Part shown: one piece after another, positions 26,243 through 35,122 of the stretch
Position numbering within the stretch: the first letter of the stretch is position 1
Layout of the letters: each line of letters begins with the position of its first letter
DNA from: an uncultured bacterium
Lineage (GTDB): Bacteria; Hydrogenedentota; Hydrogenedentia; Hydrogenedentales; CAILVY01
Length of the DNA: 64,000 bases
Reading direction: 5' to 3'
Assembly (NCBI GenBank): GCA_937951485.1
Contig: CALEDJ010000038.1
Coordinates: 1 to 64,000, forward strand
Position numbers and translations under genes: made by a program
Notes under the pieces: generated by a model
The model's database searches: none
Told to the model about the DNA's origin: nothing
The model's input: only the letters and a program-made list of their open reading frames with translations

Positions 26243-27847
26243 GTGAAAGTACGGCATATTGGTCCTGTTCTTGCGCTAACCATCCTGGCCGCGCTGGCGG
26301 CGGGATGCGGGAGCGCCCCCGCGCCGCCGCAGGCTTTTCCTGATTACAATGTGCTGATAATTGTTCTTGATTCGCTGCGCGCGGACCATCTGGGTTGCTA
26401 TGGCTACCATCGTCCGACTTCGCCTGTCATGGACGCGATGGCGGCGGAGGGCGTGCTTTTTGAGCGGGCGCAGTCCAATTCTTCCTACACCAATGAATCC
26501 ATTGCCGCGTTGTTTTCCGGGCGTTTTCCCTCCGCGCATGCGTGGGGCGCGGGATGGCAGGCGCGCCCGGACCCGGATTCGCCGACCCTTGCCGAGCGTT
26601 TCCAAGCGGCAGGCTATGCGACCGGGATGTTCTCGAACACGCCGCAACTCAACTTCCCGGCGTTCTGGCGGGGCTTCGACGAGATGGAATGCTACGCGGA
26701 GTGGGGACACAGCGGCCTGGGGCCGCGCCTGGTGGACCGCGCGCTCCGCTTTTACCGTGATCACCGGAGAGCAAAATCGTTCGTATATCTGCATTTCCTC
26801 GATCCGCATTCCCCCTACGATCCGCCGGATGATTTCTATCGAAAGTTCGCCGATCCCCCGCTGCCCAGAGATCAATGGATTCGCTTGTGGGAGGATGTGC
26901 GGCCGCATGTGCCAGCCTTGGTGGAAACAGGTTTCGGGCCGGGGGACCCGCGTTTCGAGGACCTCGTGGCGCGCTACGACGCGGAAATTGCGTTTGAGGA
27001 TTCGAATCTCGGACGGCTCTTCGAGGGCATGCGCCGTTTCGGGGTACTGGACAAGACGCTGGTGGTCATCACGGCGGACCACGGCGAGGAGTTTCTGGAC
27101 CACGGCTACGTCGAACATGCCTGGCGGGTATATTGGGAGTCGGTGCATGTGCCGCTGATTTTCCACGCGCCGCGCGCACTGCCGCCGGCCCGGATGCCGG
27201 ACCGGGTATCGCTCGTGGACCTGGCCCCGACCCTCCTGACTTTCGCCGGGATTCGCTATGATCCGGAGGGCTTTGACGGCACGGCCCTGTTTCGGAGGGA
27301 TCAAAATCGGTGGGTATTCACGCCGCACGGCAAGCCCATCATCGCGGAAAATCTGATGCAGTCGCGCAACCTGGTTCGCATGGTGCAGGAGGGGGATTAT
27401 GCCTATCTTGCCGCGCAGAAATGGCTGAGTGTCGCGGAATGCTCTGAAGCCGCCGCCATTGAACGTGAGATTCGCAAGGACTTGGCGACAGGGAAACGTC
27501 CCCTCACGGATATCTGGGGACCGATCGTCCATGAAGAACTCTATGACATGGCGGCGGACCCCGGCCAACAGGTCAACATCATCGGGGATGCGCCCGCGGA
27601 AATTCCGGCGCGCATGCGGCGCATTCTGGAGCAATACAGGCGGCGTTGTCCTGCGCCGTTGACCGACCGGGAACGCGTCCTCCATGAATTTGATGCGCTT
27701 TTGCCCGCATATCAGGAGTTGTTCCGATCCCTCGGATATCTGGAGAACATGAATTCTTCTCCGGAAGAATCAGAGACGCCGGAATTGGAATCGCCGATAG
27801 CCCCGGGCATCGAAGAACAAATGCGCACAACGGATTACCTGCCATGA
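26243..27847 (+). CDS. Lipoprotein of the alkaline phosphatase/sulfatase superfamily with Thr nucleophile
   Basis: A protein of 534 residues from a GTG at 26243 with AAGGG about 9 bases upstream. A lipoprotein signal peptide ends in LAALAAGC. Metal-binding motifs are VLDSLRADH near residue 40 and VVITADHGEEF near 275. The residue aligning with the sulfatase Cys/Ser (CxPxR) is Thr in SSYTNES near 82, and the Arg is absent. The enzyme therefore cannot carry formylglycine and looks more like phosphoethanolamine or glycerol-phosphate transferases (EptA/LtaS logic) or phosphodiesterases. It probably acts on surface glycans or lipids at the membrane. Its stop codon overlaps the next gene in ATGA, indicating coupling to the GT-C-like membrane protein. 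Confidence 0.8.
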   Translation: MKVRHIGPVLALTILAALAAGCGSAPAPPQAFPDYNVLIIVLDSLRADHLGCYGYHRPTSPVMDAMAAEGVLFERAQSNSSYTNESIAALFSGRFPSAHAWGAGWQARPDPDSPTLAERFQAAGYATGMFSNTPQLNFPAFWRGFDEMECYAEWGHSGLGPRLVDRALRFYRDHRRAKSFVYLHFLDPHSPYDPPDDFYRKFADPPLPRDQWIRLWEDVRPHVPALVETGFGPGDPRFEDLVARYDAEIAFEDSNLGRLFEGMRRFGVLDKTLVVITADHGEEFLDHGYVEHAWRVYWESVHVPLIFHAPRALPPARMPDRVSLVDLAPTLLTFAGIRYDPEGFDGTALFRRDQNRWVFTPHGKPIIAENLMQSRNLVRMVQEGDYAYLAAQKWLSVAECSEAAAIEREIRKDLATGKRPLTDIWGPIVHEELYDMAADPGQQVNIIGDAPAEIPARMRRILEQYRRRCPAPLTDRERVLHEFDALLPAYQELFRSLGYLENMNSSPEESETPELESPIAPGIEEQMRTTDYLP

Positions 27848-29499
27848 CTGGGACATCATGGCGTGAGTATCTGTTCCCGATGGCGGTGGCGGCCGCCATC
27901 TGCGCGGCGGGCACGCTTCCCTATCTCTACGGTTATCGCCTTGCCGGCGAAGACGAGCGATTCATGGGCGTGGTCGGAAGGGATGTTCCCGGGGCGAGCG
28001 GCTACCTGATGTTCATGCGTCAGGCCCGGGAAGGGCGCTTCTTGCTTGAAAACCAGATGACGCCGGAACCTCTGCCCCGCGCTTACATCAACCTGGAATG
28101 GTGGTTCCTGGGAAGTCTGGCAAGATGGCTCGGCATGTCGCTGGAGACCGTGTTCCACTTGGACCGCATCGCCACGGCATTTGTCTGCGCATGGGTCTTG
28201 TATTACGTCGTGGCGGTCTGCCTTCCTGGCCTTTTTGCGCGGCGCCTCGCGTTTTCCCTCATCATCTTCGGGTCAGGCGTGGGGTGGACGGTCTTTCTTA
28301 TCAATCGCTGGACGTTGCTGGATTTGAAAGTGCCGTTCGATATTCAGGGCGTCTGCGTTTTGGGATACCTGGTCAACAAACCGCATTTTATCCGCGGGCT
28401 GATTTGCGCAGCGCTCACCTGCGCCTTTCTCATTCGCGGGGAGCAGAGCGGCAGGCGCCGCTATTTCGTTTACAGTGGATTGGCCGCAGCGGTTCACGCC
28501 ATTTTCCGGCCCTATCATATCCCGGAAACATACCTGATGTACCTGGCCTTTCCAGCGTTGCTGTGCGCGATTGAAGGCCGCTTCCGGACGGACCGTTTCG
28601 CCAACTATCTGCTTGCGGGACTTGTTTTTCTGCCGGCCGCCGCCTATCTGCTCATCACGGCGCACAGCAATGTGCTTGGGATGGAGGGATGGCGGCGGCA
28701 CAGCCCCTATCTGCTGGAGCATGTGCTGTGGCTGGGGTTGCCCTTTGTCGTGGCATGCATCTGCATTGTGTGTCAGAGCATATTCCGCGCCATCAAGAAA
28801 GATGATCCCGCCGGCGTGCTCATGGCGGCCTGGCTGGTTGTATGCTGGCTCATCGTCGAATCAGCGCCATACATCTTTTTCGGCCACGAATCCTCCTTCG
28901 GCGCACTGATTGTCGCCCCGCCCATCCTGTTTGTTCTGTGTCTGCCCGCCCTGTGGGAATGGACGCGGAACCGCATCCCGAATCCGCTCACAGCGGACCG
29001 CGCCGCGCAGATGCCGCGCCGGCGCGTTTTCGCCGCCGTTGCATTTGTGCTGATTTGCGCGCTGTCCAACGTCATCGTGTGCCGCCAGTTCTTCACCATC
29101 CTGCGAAACCACGAATTAAGATGGTTGTATTATCTTCCTAATCAAGTATATCAGGCCATCGAATGGGTTGATGCGCATGCGCCGCAACCCACCGTGGTGC
29201 TGGCCCTGCCGGAAACCGCCCACTTCATCCCCCGCCTGACCCGTCACAAAGTAGTCTCCGCGCATGACATGCTCACCGCGCGCTTTGAGGAAAAGAACGC
29301 CCAACTCGGGCGCTTCTTTTTTGAACCCGAAGATGAGGCCTTCAAGCAGTGGTTCGTGCGCCATTACGCCATCCAGTACCTCATTTTCGGCCCCAAAGAA
29401 GCATCTTTCGGGCATTTTCGCCCGGAACGCATCGCCTGGTTCCATCCGGTGTTTCAATCGGGGCAAACCGTGGTTTATCGCATGGCATTGGCACCGTAA
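27844..29499 (+). CDS. Polytopic membrane protein, GT-C glycosyltransferase-like
   Basis: A protein of 551 residues. Its ATG overlaps the preceding TGA. About ten to eleven hydrophobic helices span residues 10-430, followed by a soluble C-terminal domain of about 110 residues (TVVLALPETAHFIP, RHYAIQYLIFGPKE). The first loop contains GYLMFMRQAREG and Thr-Pro-Glu-Pro. This arrangement, with a loop after the first helix and a small extracytoplasmic C-terminal domain, is common in GT-C enzymes that use polyprenyl-phosphate sugars, but the usual DxD/ExD pair is not obvious. I assign the class by layout only. Together with the upstream phosphatase/transferase-like lipoprotein it may modify a lipid-linked glycan. 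Confidence 0.65.
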   Translation: MTGTSWREYLFPMAVAAAICAAGTLPYLYGYRLAGEDERFMGVVGRDVPGASGYLMFMRQAREGRFLLENQMTPEPLPRAYINLEWWFLGSLARWLGMSLETVFHLDRIATAFVCAWVLYYVVAVCLPGLFARRLAFSLIIFGSGVGWTVFLINRWTLLDLKVPFDIQGVCVLGYLVNKPHFIRGLICAALTCAFLIRGEQSGRRRYFVYSGLAAAVHAIFRPYHIPETYLMYLAFPALLCAIEGRFRTDRFANYLLAGLVFLPAAAYLLITAHSNVLGMEGWRRHSPYLLEHVLWLGLPFVVACICIVCQSIFRAIKKDDPAGVLMAAWLVVCWLIVESAPYIFFGHESSFGALIVAPPILFVLCLPALWEWTRNRIPNPLTADRAAQMPRRRVFAAVAFVLICALSNVIVCRQFFTILRNHELRWLYYLPNQVYQAIEWVDAHAPQPTVVLALPETAHFIPRLTRHKVVSAHDMLTARFEEKNAQLGRFFFEPEDEAFKQWFVRHYAIQYLIFGPKEASFGHFRPERIAWFHPVFQSGQTVVYRMALAP

Positions 29500-29610
29500 G
29501 TTGTTTTTTATGAATTATTTATGAAAACCTTTGCGATTCTCGACATGGAAACAGCCCGTTTCCCAGTCCTCTATGCGGTGGTGCCACAAGAAAACCCGAA
29601 AAAAAAGTAC

Positions 29611-29639
29611 TTGACTTTCAGACTGGTTTGTGATACAAA
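29611..29639 (+). promoter_or_regulatory. Promoter of the small exported protein gene
   Basis: TTGACT (29611-29616, 5 of 6), a 17-base spacer and TACAAA (29634-29639, 4 of 6), with A-rich DNA just upstream that could act as an UP element. It lies 124 bases before the ATG at 29763. Confidence 0.6.
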
Positions 29640-29762
29640 CTAGTTGTCAGTTGAAGACCAATGGCGGTGGAGAAGAGTGGTCGTTTCCGTCCTCGGATGG
29701 ACGGTGGGGCGCAACGCCCATAGACGATTTTCCTTTAGGTTTTAATGAAGGGAGGTGAAAGA

Positions 29763-30335
29763 ATGAAGAAGTTGAGTATTGTCGGACTGGCGATGGTTGT
29801 GTTGGCGAGCGTCGCGGTGGGAAGTTCTCTGAGCGTCCCATGGTTCGTTGACAACGCACCGGAGGCCAACCGCGTTCCGGGTATCGCCGCTGGTGTGATG
29901 GGTTTGATCACGCTGAAGAGCAATGTCACGACGACGTTGGTCTGCGAGATCACTTATTACGACCCCGATGGCCGCGAACTGGGGCCCTATCCTCCGAACA
30001 ACACGTTCGCGATTGCGCCGCAATCCGCGCTGGCGTTCCGTCCTGTGAAGGCGGACCCGAGCCCGAACGCAACGTATCCGCCGTGGGACCCGCGCGCGGG
30101 TCAGCCGGGCGTGGCGGGTGGCCAGGAAGGCGCCCAAGGTGTCTTGGTGCCGGACCGTCCGGTAGATCTTGATCCTCGGCCGAATGGTTCAGCGACCATC
30201 CGCTGGGTAGGTGATGCGACGGACGTGCAGGGCCAGTACACCGCCATCCAAACGGCGACTGCGCCTCCGGGTTCAGCGCAACCTGGCACGTATGTGGTTG
30301 TTTCCTACGCGCACCTGTTGCCGCCGGGCGTGTAA
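29763..30335 (+). CDS. Small exported protein of unknown function, probably highly expressed
   Basis: A protein of 190 residues. The ATG at 29763 is preceded by GGAGGTGA, an almost perfect anti-16S match at good spacing, so this start is preferred over the in-frame ATG at 29745. A signal peptide runs MKKLSIVGLAMVVLASVAVG. The mature part is beta-prone and rich in Pro, Gly and Ala, with VPWFVDNAPEAN, ITYYDPDGRELGP and a C-terminal VVVSYAHLLPPGV. It has one Cys. No known domain was recognised. It stands alone, framed by a good promoter and a strong terminator, which suggests an abundant single-gene transcript. Envelope or extracellular structural protein is a guess. Confidence 0.8.
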   Translation: MKKLSIVGLAMVVLASVAVGSSLSVPWFVDNAPEANRVPGIAAGVMGLITLKSNVTTTLVCEITYYDPDGRELGPYPPNNTFAIAPQSALAFRPVKADPSPNATYPPWDPRAGQPGVAGGQEGAQGVLVPDRPVDLDPRPNGSATIRWVGDATDVQGQYTAIQTATAPPGSAQPGTYVVVSYAHLLPPGV

Positions 30336-30363
30336 TCCCGGTCTATTATTTACAGGAGACGTG

Positions 30364-30400
30364 AGGCGAGAATGTCGGATGACATGCTCGCCTTTTTCAT
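30364..30400 (+). terminator. Rho-independent terminator of the small exported protein gene
   Basis: The arms 30364-30375 and 30381-30393 pair (AGGCGAG with CTCGCCT, ATGTC with GACAT, one A-G mismatch) around a GGAT loop. A T-rich tail (TTTTTCATTTTT) follows. It begins 29 bases after the stop codon. Confidence 0.88.
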
Positions 30401-30728
30401 TTTTCTTGCGTGCTGTTCAGAGGACTCAGGACGTCTTTCAATAGTTCCTTGCAGATTTTTCTGCAACGAGAAATAGATCCGTGGCTTCCCTCGGCAAGGA
30501 GAGCCATGGGATCAGTCGCATTTTTGCCCTGAGTTCTAACTGTGTTCCGGAAATGTGCGTTTCCTTGTCTGCAATGCCCTGGATTTTCAGGGATAGTGAC
30601 GCGGCTCTTCGCTTCGCAAATGCCTGTGCCGTCCTTTGACGACGGCAGTACCAACCCCCTTTGGCATGAATGCATCACTTGCGGTAAGATGGCAAGGAAG
30701 CATTAACGGAAATGTCAGGAATGATGTT
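30401..30728. other. Intergenic region without a recognisable gene
   Basis: It lies between the terminator at 30364-30400 and the next AP-superfamily gene. I see no convincing promoter boxes, repeat or small gene. The open frame continuing upstream to 30636 lacks coding character. Confidence 0.5.
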
Positions 30729-32921
30729 ATGCCTTATCCGTATCCAAAACTGAATGCCATCGGGTCATGGAAGACACTGGTATCGCGCTCGTGCAGAATC
30801 ACAGCGATAATTACGGTGACTGCTGCAGGGGGAATGATTGCCATCGCCGAGGCAATGCAGGAGCCGATTCCCTATCTCGTCTTCAATGCGCCAGCCAATG
30901 AAAACGGCGGATTTGAGCATCTGGACACGACAGGAACACCAGTGGGTTGGAAGGTTGCGGGGGTGGGTGATTTTCGGTGGCGGCACAACGACACCCTGAC
31001 GCGCAGGGGGGGCGGGGCCATGTATGCCGTGCTGGAGGGGCCGGCCGACGAAGCGAAGGAAGCGCGCCTGACCTCCGCGCCTTTTCCGGCGCAGCCGGGC
31101 GACGCCGTCAAATACAATGCCTGGTTTCGTTGCGAGGGCGCGCCCGAGGCCATGCCGGAAATCCGTATTGAAGCATTCATGGGCGACGAATGGACCGCCT
31201 TGCGTCCCGCGCCCGGTGGGACAACGCTGCCTTCGTCTGACTGGTTTCCGCTCGGCCAGACGGTCATGATGCCGCTCAACGCCCAGCAGGCCCGCCTTGT
31301 CATTTCGTTGCGCAATCGCACGTCATCGAAGGTCACCTGGCATGTTGACGACGCGTTTTGTGAGGTGATTTCCTTTCATCAGTACGTGGCTGAACATGCC
31401 ACGGCGCCCCGTCTCAAGGATATCCTGCTTCTGGGTACCGACACCTTGCGGCAATCGCCGCTGGGCTGCTATGGCGCCGCCAATTCGCACACGCCGAACA
31501 TGGACCTGATAGCACGGGAGGGTATCGTGTTTCGACATGTGCTGGCCACGTCCATGTGGACCCGTCCCTCGTTTGCATCCATTTTCACCTCCCTCTATCC
31601 GTCCCAGCATACCGCCGAACTCCACAACTCGATGCTTCCGGAAAGCGTTGTCACATTAACGGAACTGCTCAAGGAGAAAGGCTATTTCACCGTGGGCTTT
31701 GCCATGACGCGCTTCGATGGCTTCCTGGGGCCGGGCGCGGGATTCGCACAAGGCTTCGATGTGTTGTTTCACGTCGAGAATCCGGAAACCGTCAATCGGC
31801 TGGTGATGGAATATCTGGACGCCAACGGCCCGGCATTGTCCGCCATCAAAGGCGGCGGATTGTTTCTGTTCTGGCATATATGGGACCCCCATGCCCCCTA
31901 TCACAATCACTACCCCGACATGATTGTCAATCGCGGTTTACTGCGGACAGACCCGGCCATTGATGTCACCCGCGTACTGCCCGGAAGCGTATTGTGGGAA
32001 AAAATCTATCCGCAGCGTCCCGGCATCGCCAACGCGCTCGATATTGAATATGCCCGGCAACTGTATTATTCGGAGGCATGGTACATAGATCGCCTGATTG
32101 GCGATGTCTTCACACGCCTGCGTTTCCACGGACTTTATGACAATTTGAACATTGTTCTATGCTCGGACCACGGAGAATCATTCAACGAGCCGAAGGGGAT
32201 CTGGAATCATGGAAATCCTTACAATACCTGCGCTGAAGTTCCGCTCATCATGCGTCTGCCCGGTCTGAGTATCCCTGGCAGCCGCAATGAAACCGACCTC
32301 GTCACCAACCTGGACATCATGCCGACCTTGTTGACGGTGGCCGACATTGACATTCCTCCGTGGCTGGAAGGCCGGTGCCTGGTGTCAACGGACCTTTCCG
32401 GGGAAACACGATGGGGCATCGCCGAAGACCGAAAATGCGGATCACTGATTATTCGCGACCGACGCTACAAGTTGATCGCCATTCCCGCATCGCTGCCGGT
32501 AAGCGAAACGGCAGACCCTTATCACCTCTGGCGCGCCATGCAACCCGGTATCGCCAATCGCGCCTTGACGGATGCGCAATTGGCGACAGACCGTCACTGG
32601 GTATTGGCGGCGCCGGACTCGCCGACCCGTTTCGAATTGTACGATCTGGAAACAGACCCAGGCGAAAACAACAACATCGCCGCGGAGCATCCGGAGAAAC
32701 TGCGCGCGTTGCTGATCCCCCTGCTGGCGCACTGCGTTCGTACCGGCATTACCACGTCGGATGAACTCCGCCAAGCCCGCAAACTCGAACTGTCCGAAGA
32801 CGAAATGAAATTGCTGGACAGGGCGGCGCGGCTCGGTCAGCCACGAGACAGTCATCTTCCCGAATTCCTGGAGATGGATCCGAACACCATCGAAGAATTG
32901 AAGGCGTTGGGCTACTTCTAG
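30729..32921 (+). CDS. Exported alkaline phosphatase/sulfatase-superfamily enzyme with N-terminal beta-sandwich-like region and Thr nucleophile
   Basis: A protein of 730 residues. The ATG at 30729 has AGGA 8 bases before it. A signal anchor lies at about residues 20-45. Residues 50-225 look like a carbohydrate-binding beta-sandwich (NGGFEHLDTTGTPVGWKV, WHVDDAFCEV). The catalytic domain follows: LLGTDTLRQSPLGCYG, WTRPSF with Thr near 277 in the nucleophile position, FWHIWDPHAPYHNH and CSDHGESFNE. The sulfatase CxPSR signature is missing, so formylglycine activation is excluded. A WTxPS motif with Thr points to phospho-group hydrolysis or transfer. The C-terminal tail carries FELYDLETDPGENNN, typical of the family. 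It may act on a surface glycan like its relative at 26243. Confidence 0.82.
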   Translation: MPYPYPKLNAIGSWKTLVSRSCRITAIITVTAAGGMIAIAEAMQEPIPYLVFNAPANENGGFEHLDTTGTPVGWKVAGVGDFRWRHNDTLTRRGGGAMYAVLEGPADEAKEARLTSAPFPAQPGDAVKYNAWFRCEGAPEAMPEIRIEAFMGDEWTALRPAPGGTTLPSSDWFPLGQTVMMPLNAQQARLVISLRNRTSSKVTWHVDDAFCEVISFHQYVAEHATAPRLKDILLLGTDTLRQSPLGCYGAANSHTPNMDLIAREGIVFRHVLATSMWTRPSFASIFTSLYPSQHTAELHNSMLPESVVTLTELLKEKGYFTVGFAMTRFDGFLGPGAGFAQGFDVLFHVENPETVNRLVMEYLDANGPALSAIKGGGLFLFWHIWDPHAPYHNHYPDMIVNRGLLRTDPAIDVTRVLPGSVLWEKIYPQRPGIANALDIEYARQLYYSEAWYIDRLIGDVFTRLRFHGLYDNLNIVLCSDHGESFNEPKGIWNHGNPYNTCAEVPLIMRLPGLSIPGSRNETDLVTNLDIMPTLLTVADIDIPPWLEGRCLVSTDLSGETRWGIAEDRKCGSLIIRDRRYKLIAIPASLPVSETADPYHLWRAMQPGIANRALTDAQLATDRHWVLAAPDSPTRFELYDLETDPGENNNIAAEHPEKLRALLIPLLAHCVRTGITTSDELRQARKLELSEDEMKLLDRAARLGQPRDSHLPEFLEMDPNTIEELKALGYF

Positions 32922-33249
32922 GCCGTCGTGGGCCTGACCGACCATTTTCCGGTAACCGCTCCCGGCAAAAACCAACGCACATGCTCGGAAACAACAGCAA
33001 AGCAGTACGGAAACGTCACCCAGGCGCGTCCGGCGCATACGGACGAGAGGGGGTGGCCGTCGTTTTGACAACATACGCACCACATCATTGAAATACAATC
33101 TATTCGGCCCCGAACAATGGCCATGATTGTTCACGTTTTCTTCGTTTACGAAAACATGAAGCAGGTTTTCCCAGATGACGGAACCCGGGATATCATCAGG
33201 CGGCGGACCCAAGCCCAACACGAATCATGGGACACAAACCCGCGATGCC

Positions 33250-34269
33250 ATGAAAAAGAATATGGCGCTTCTCGCATGCAGCATCACATTCTGTTTTCTG
33301 TTGTTGCTATTGACGGACGCGGCGTTCGGGTATTTGCACGAACGACGCGCAGCCCGCAATGCACCGAGGGCGTTGCACATCTCCGGATATACGCCGGATG
33401 AACTGCTTGGTTACCGTCTGGTGCCGAATCAGCATATTCAGGACAACAAAACAGTCGGCGACACCGTAGTTTTTTCTGCGCGCTATTCCATTGACGAACA
33501 GGGCAGACGCGTCGTGCCTGCGAATCAACAAAAAACGGCCTGCGATAACTTTCTCGTATTTTTTGGCTGTTCTTTTGCGTTTGGTATTGGTATCGGCGAT
33601 GCGGAAACTCTTCCAAACCTGTTGGGAAACTCCTGCACAAGATGCTGTGTATACAACTACGGGACACCGGGTTATGGGACCCAGCACATGCTGGTCCTGC
33701 TGCAGTCAGGCCGGGTGAAAGCGGGCATAGCCGAACAGCGCGGCACGGCCATTTATGTCCTGATTCCCTCCCACATCATCCGGGTCGCCGGCACCATGCG
33801 GGTTGTGACACAATGGGGCAGAGATTTTCCATCGTTCCGCCTTGATTCCCAAGGCGATTTGGTACACGAGGGTTCTTTCGCCGTTGCGCACCCCTGTCGT
33901 CTGTTCTTCATGGACTGCCTGCGCAAAAGTGGTATCGCTCGATATTTTGATGTTGATCTCCCTCCGGTGCAGCCGGCCCATTTACATCTGACCGCCCACG
34001 TGATCCTGGCATCCAGACGTCTCTTTGACGAGCAGTTTGAATCGCAGGGGTTCTATGTCCTGCTTTATCCCACGTTTCTGGACTTGGGAATTGATATGAA
34101 CCCGCTGATTCAGATTCTTCAGGAACACGGCGTCTCTGTTCTCGACTACAGGACGATTCCAATGGAGCGGGACCGGCACATCCTTCATCCCATACACGAT
34201 GAGCATCCTAGCGCGGTCCTTCATGCCATCGTGGCCGAAAAACTGGCGCGGGACATCTGTTTGGAATGA
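33250..34269 (+). CDS. Membrane-anchored SGNH-like hydrolase/acyltransferase
   Basis: A protein of 339 residues from the ATG at 33250 (MKKNMALLACS, start of a signal anchor). An in-frame ATG at 33175 is possible, and neither start has a strong ribosome-binding site. SGNH features are FFGCSFAFGIGIGDAETLP near residue 105 (Ser in GCSF), NYGTPGYGTQHM (Gly block) and a C-terminal DEHPSAVLH supplying Asp and His. The pattern is close to AlgX/AlgJ-like and related acetyltransferase or esterase proteins of polysaccharide loci. It has several Cys (CCVY, MDC). It is the last plus-strand gene of the glycan region and is probably its own unit. Confidence 0.72.
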   Translation: MKKNMALLACSITFCFLLLLLTDAAFGYLHERRAARNAPRALHISGYTPDELLGYRLVPNQHIQDNKTVGDTVVFSARYSIDEQGRRVVPANQQKTACDNFLVFFGCSFAFGIGIGDAETLPNLLGNSCTRCCVYNYGTPGYGTQHMLVLLQSGRVKAGIAEQRGTAIYVLIPSHIIRVAGTMRVVTQWGRDFPSFRLDSQGDLVHEGSFAVAHPCRLFFMDCLRKSGIARYFDVDLPPVQPAHLHLTAHVILASRRLFDEQFESQGFYVLLYPTFLDLGIDMNPLIQILQEHGVSVLDYRTIPMERDRHILHPIHDEHPSAVLHAIVAEKLARDICLE

Positions 34270-34340
34270 CGCGGCGCAGTCGCTGACGCACGCGCTTTGC
34301 ATGACGGAAGGAATCCAATCATGCGGCTTTGCTTTTACTA

Positions 34341-34375
34341 TCCCCCGGCGCCACGCACCGCTTCTTTCAAATGGG
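34341..34375. repeat. REP-like hairpin repeat, diverged copy 3
   Basis: TCCCCCGGCGCCACGCACCGCTTC followed by TTTCAAATGGG. It keeps the CCCCCGGCGC start and the GCTTC...AA..GGG end of copy 1 (7841-7880), but the central palindrome has decayed. Confidence 0.4.
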
Positions 34376-34434
34376 AATGAGCACCATTCCAGACGGTCAG
34401 TGTAACTTTCGAAATTCACCTATATAGGAAGGCA

Positions 34435-34589
34435 GTAACCGTTCACGGGGTCCAGAATGCGAAAACACTCGGAAAACCGCACTTTTCAGATCACAAGCCG
34501 TCGCATTTTGCCGCATTTTCGCGCCGTTCTCCCGCTGCAATTGCGAAAACCCCCATGTTTTTTGGGGGTTCAACCCCGTGAACGGTTAC
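34435..34589. repeat. Inverted-repeat element with 16-bp perfect termini (MITE-like)
   Basis: GTAACCGTTCACGGGG at 34435-34450 is the exact reverse complement of CCCCGTGAACGGTTAC at 34574-34589. The 155-base element has no coding frame and ends with an internal CCCCC/GGGGG hairpin. It could be a non-autonomous mobile element or a long regulatory stem. Confidence 0.6.
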
Positions 34590-35122
34590 AGGAGGCATTT
34601 GCGAGATACGCTTTTTCACTGCACAGAAGCGTGCCCGTCCACCGACTATCCGATGGTATTTCCGTGGTTTTGTGTTCGTTCTGCAAAAATGAGGGGCCGT
34701 CCCGTCTCGTCCGTTTTCGACGGGATGCGCCGGGGGGTGTCCTGGAGGCTTTGGGGTGGGCGCGTGGCGCGGGAAAGATCGTTCACCACGGTGAAACAAA
34801 ACGGGCCTGACACAAGCGGGCGAGTTTCCGGGTGAAAGGCGTCTGTTTGCATGTTGTAAACAAGGAAACAAAAACAGGCCGGTGGCATGTCGCGCGTGGC
34901 CAGCAGAGTCATCACAAAGAGAACGGACGGCAGAGACAGTGCTTGGGTTTTCCGGGCGTGGCCGGCAAAGATCATGGGCAGGGTGGTCACGCCGTTTTTT
35001 CGCAATCAAAGCAAACCCGTTTTGGTTGGGTTGTACTGACGGAACACGACCGCTTCTGAAGGGAATTGCTGGGGGAGGCGGCAGTTGACAGGCCATAACG
35101 CGGGCAAGAGGGATGGCGATAA

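Larger units (their letters stand above)
34270..35122. other. 853-base non-coding region with repeats and hairpins
   Basis: The frames here lack codon bias and homology-like motifs. It contains hairpin repeat copy 3 (34341-34375), an inverted-repeat element (34435-34589), a copy of an AGGCATTTGCGA core (34591-34605) and several smaller stems, such as CCCCC/GGGGG around 34553-34568 and TCCCGTC/GACGGGA around 34700-34723. It may be an insertion scar or hold an unrecognised RNA. Confidence 0.55.

Noticed and set aside
26243-27847. Label as a formylglycine sulfatase
   Set aside because: The modified Cys/Ser and the Arg of the CxPxR signature are absent; Thr occupies the position.
33065-33099. 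Promoter upstream of the SGNH gene from TTGACA and TACAAT
   Set aside because: The spacer is 23 bases, too long for a sigma70 promoter; the boxes probably do not work together.
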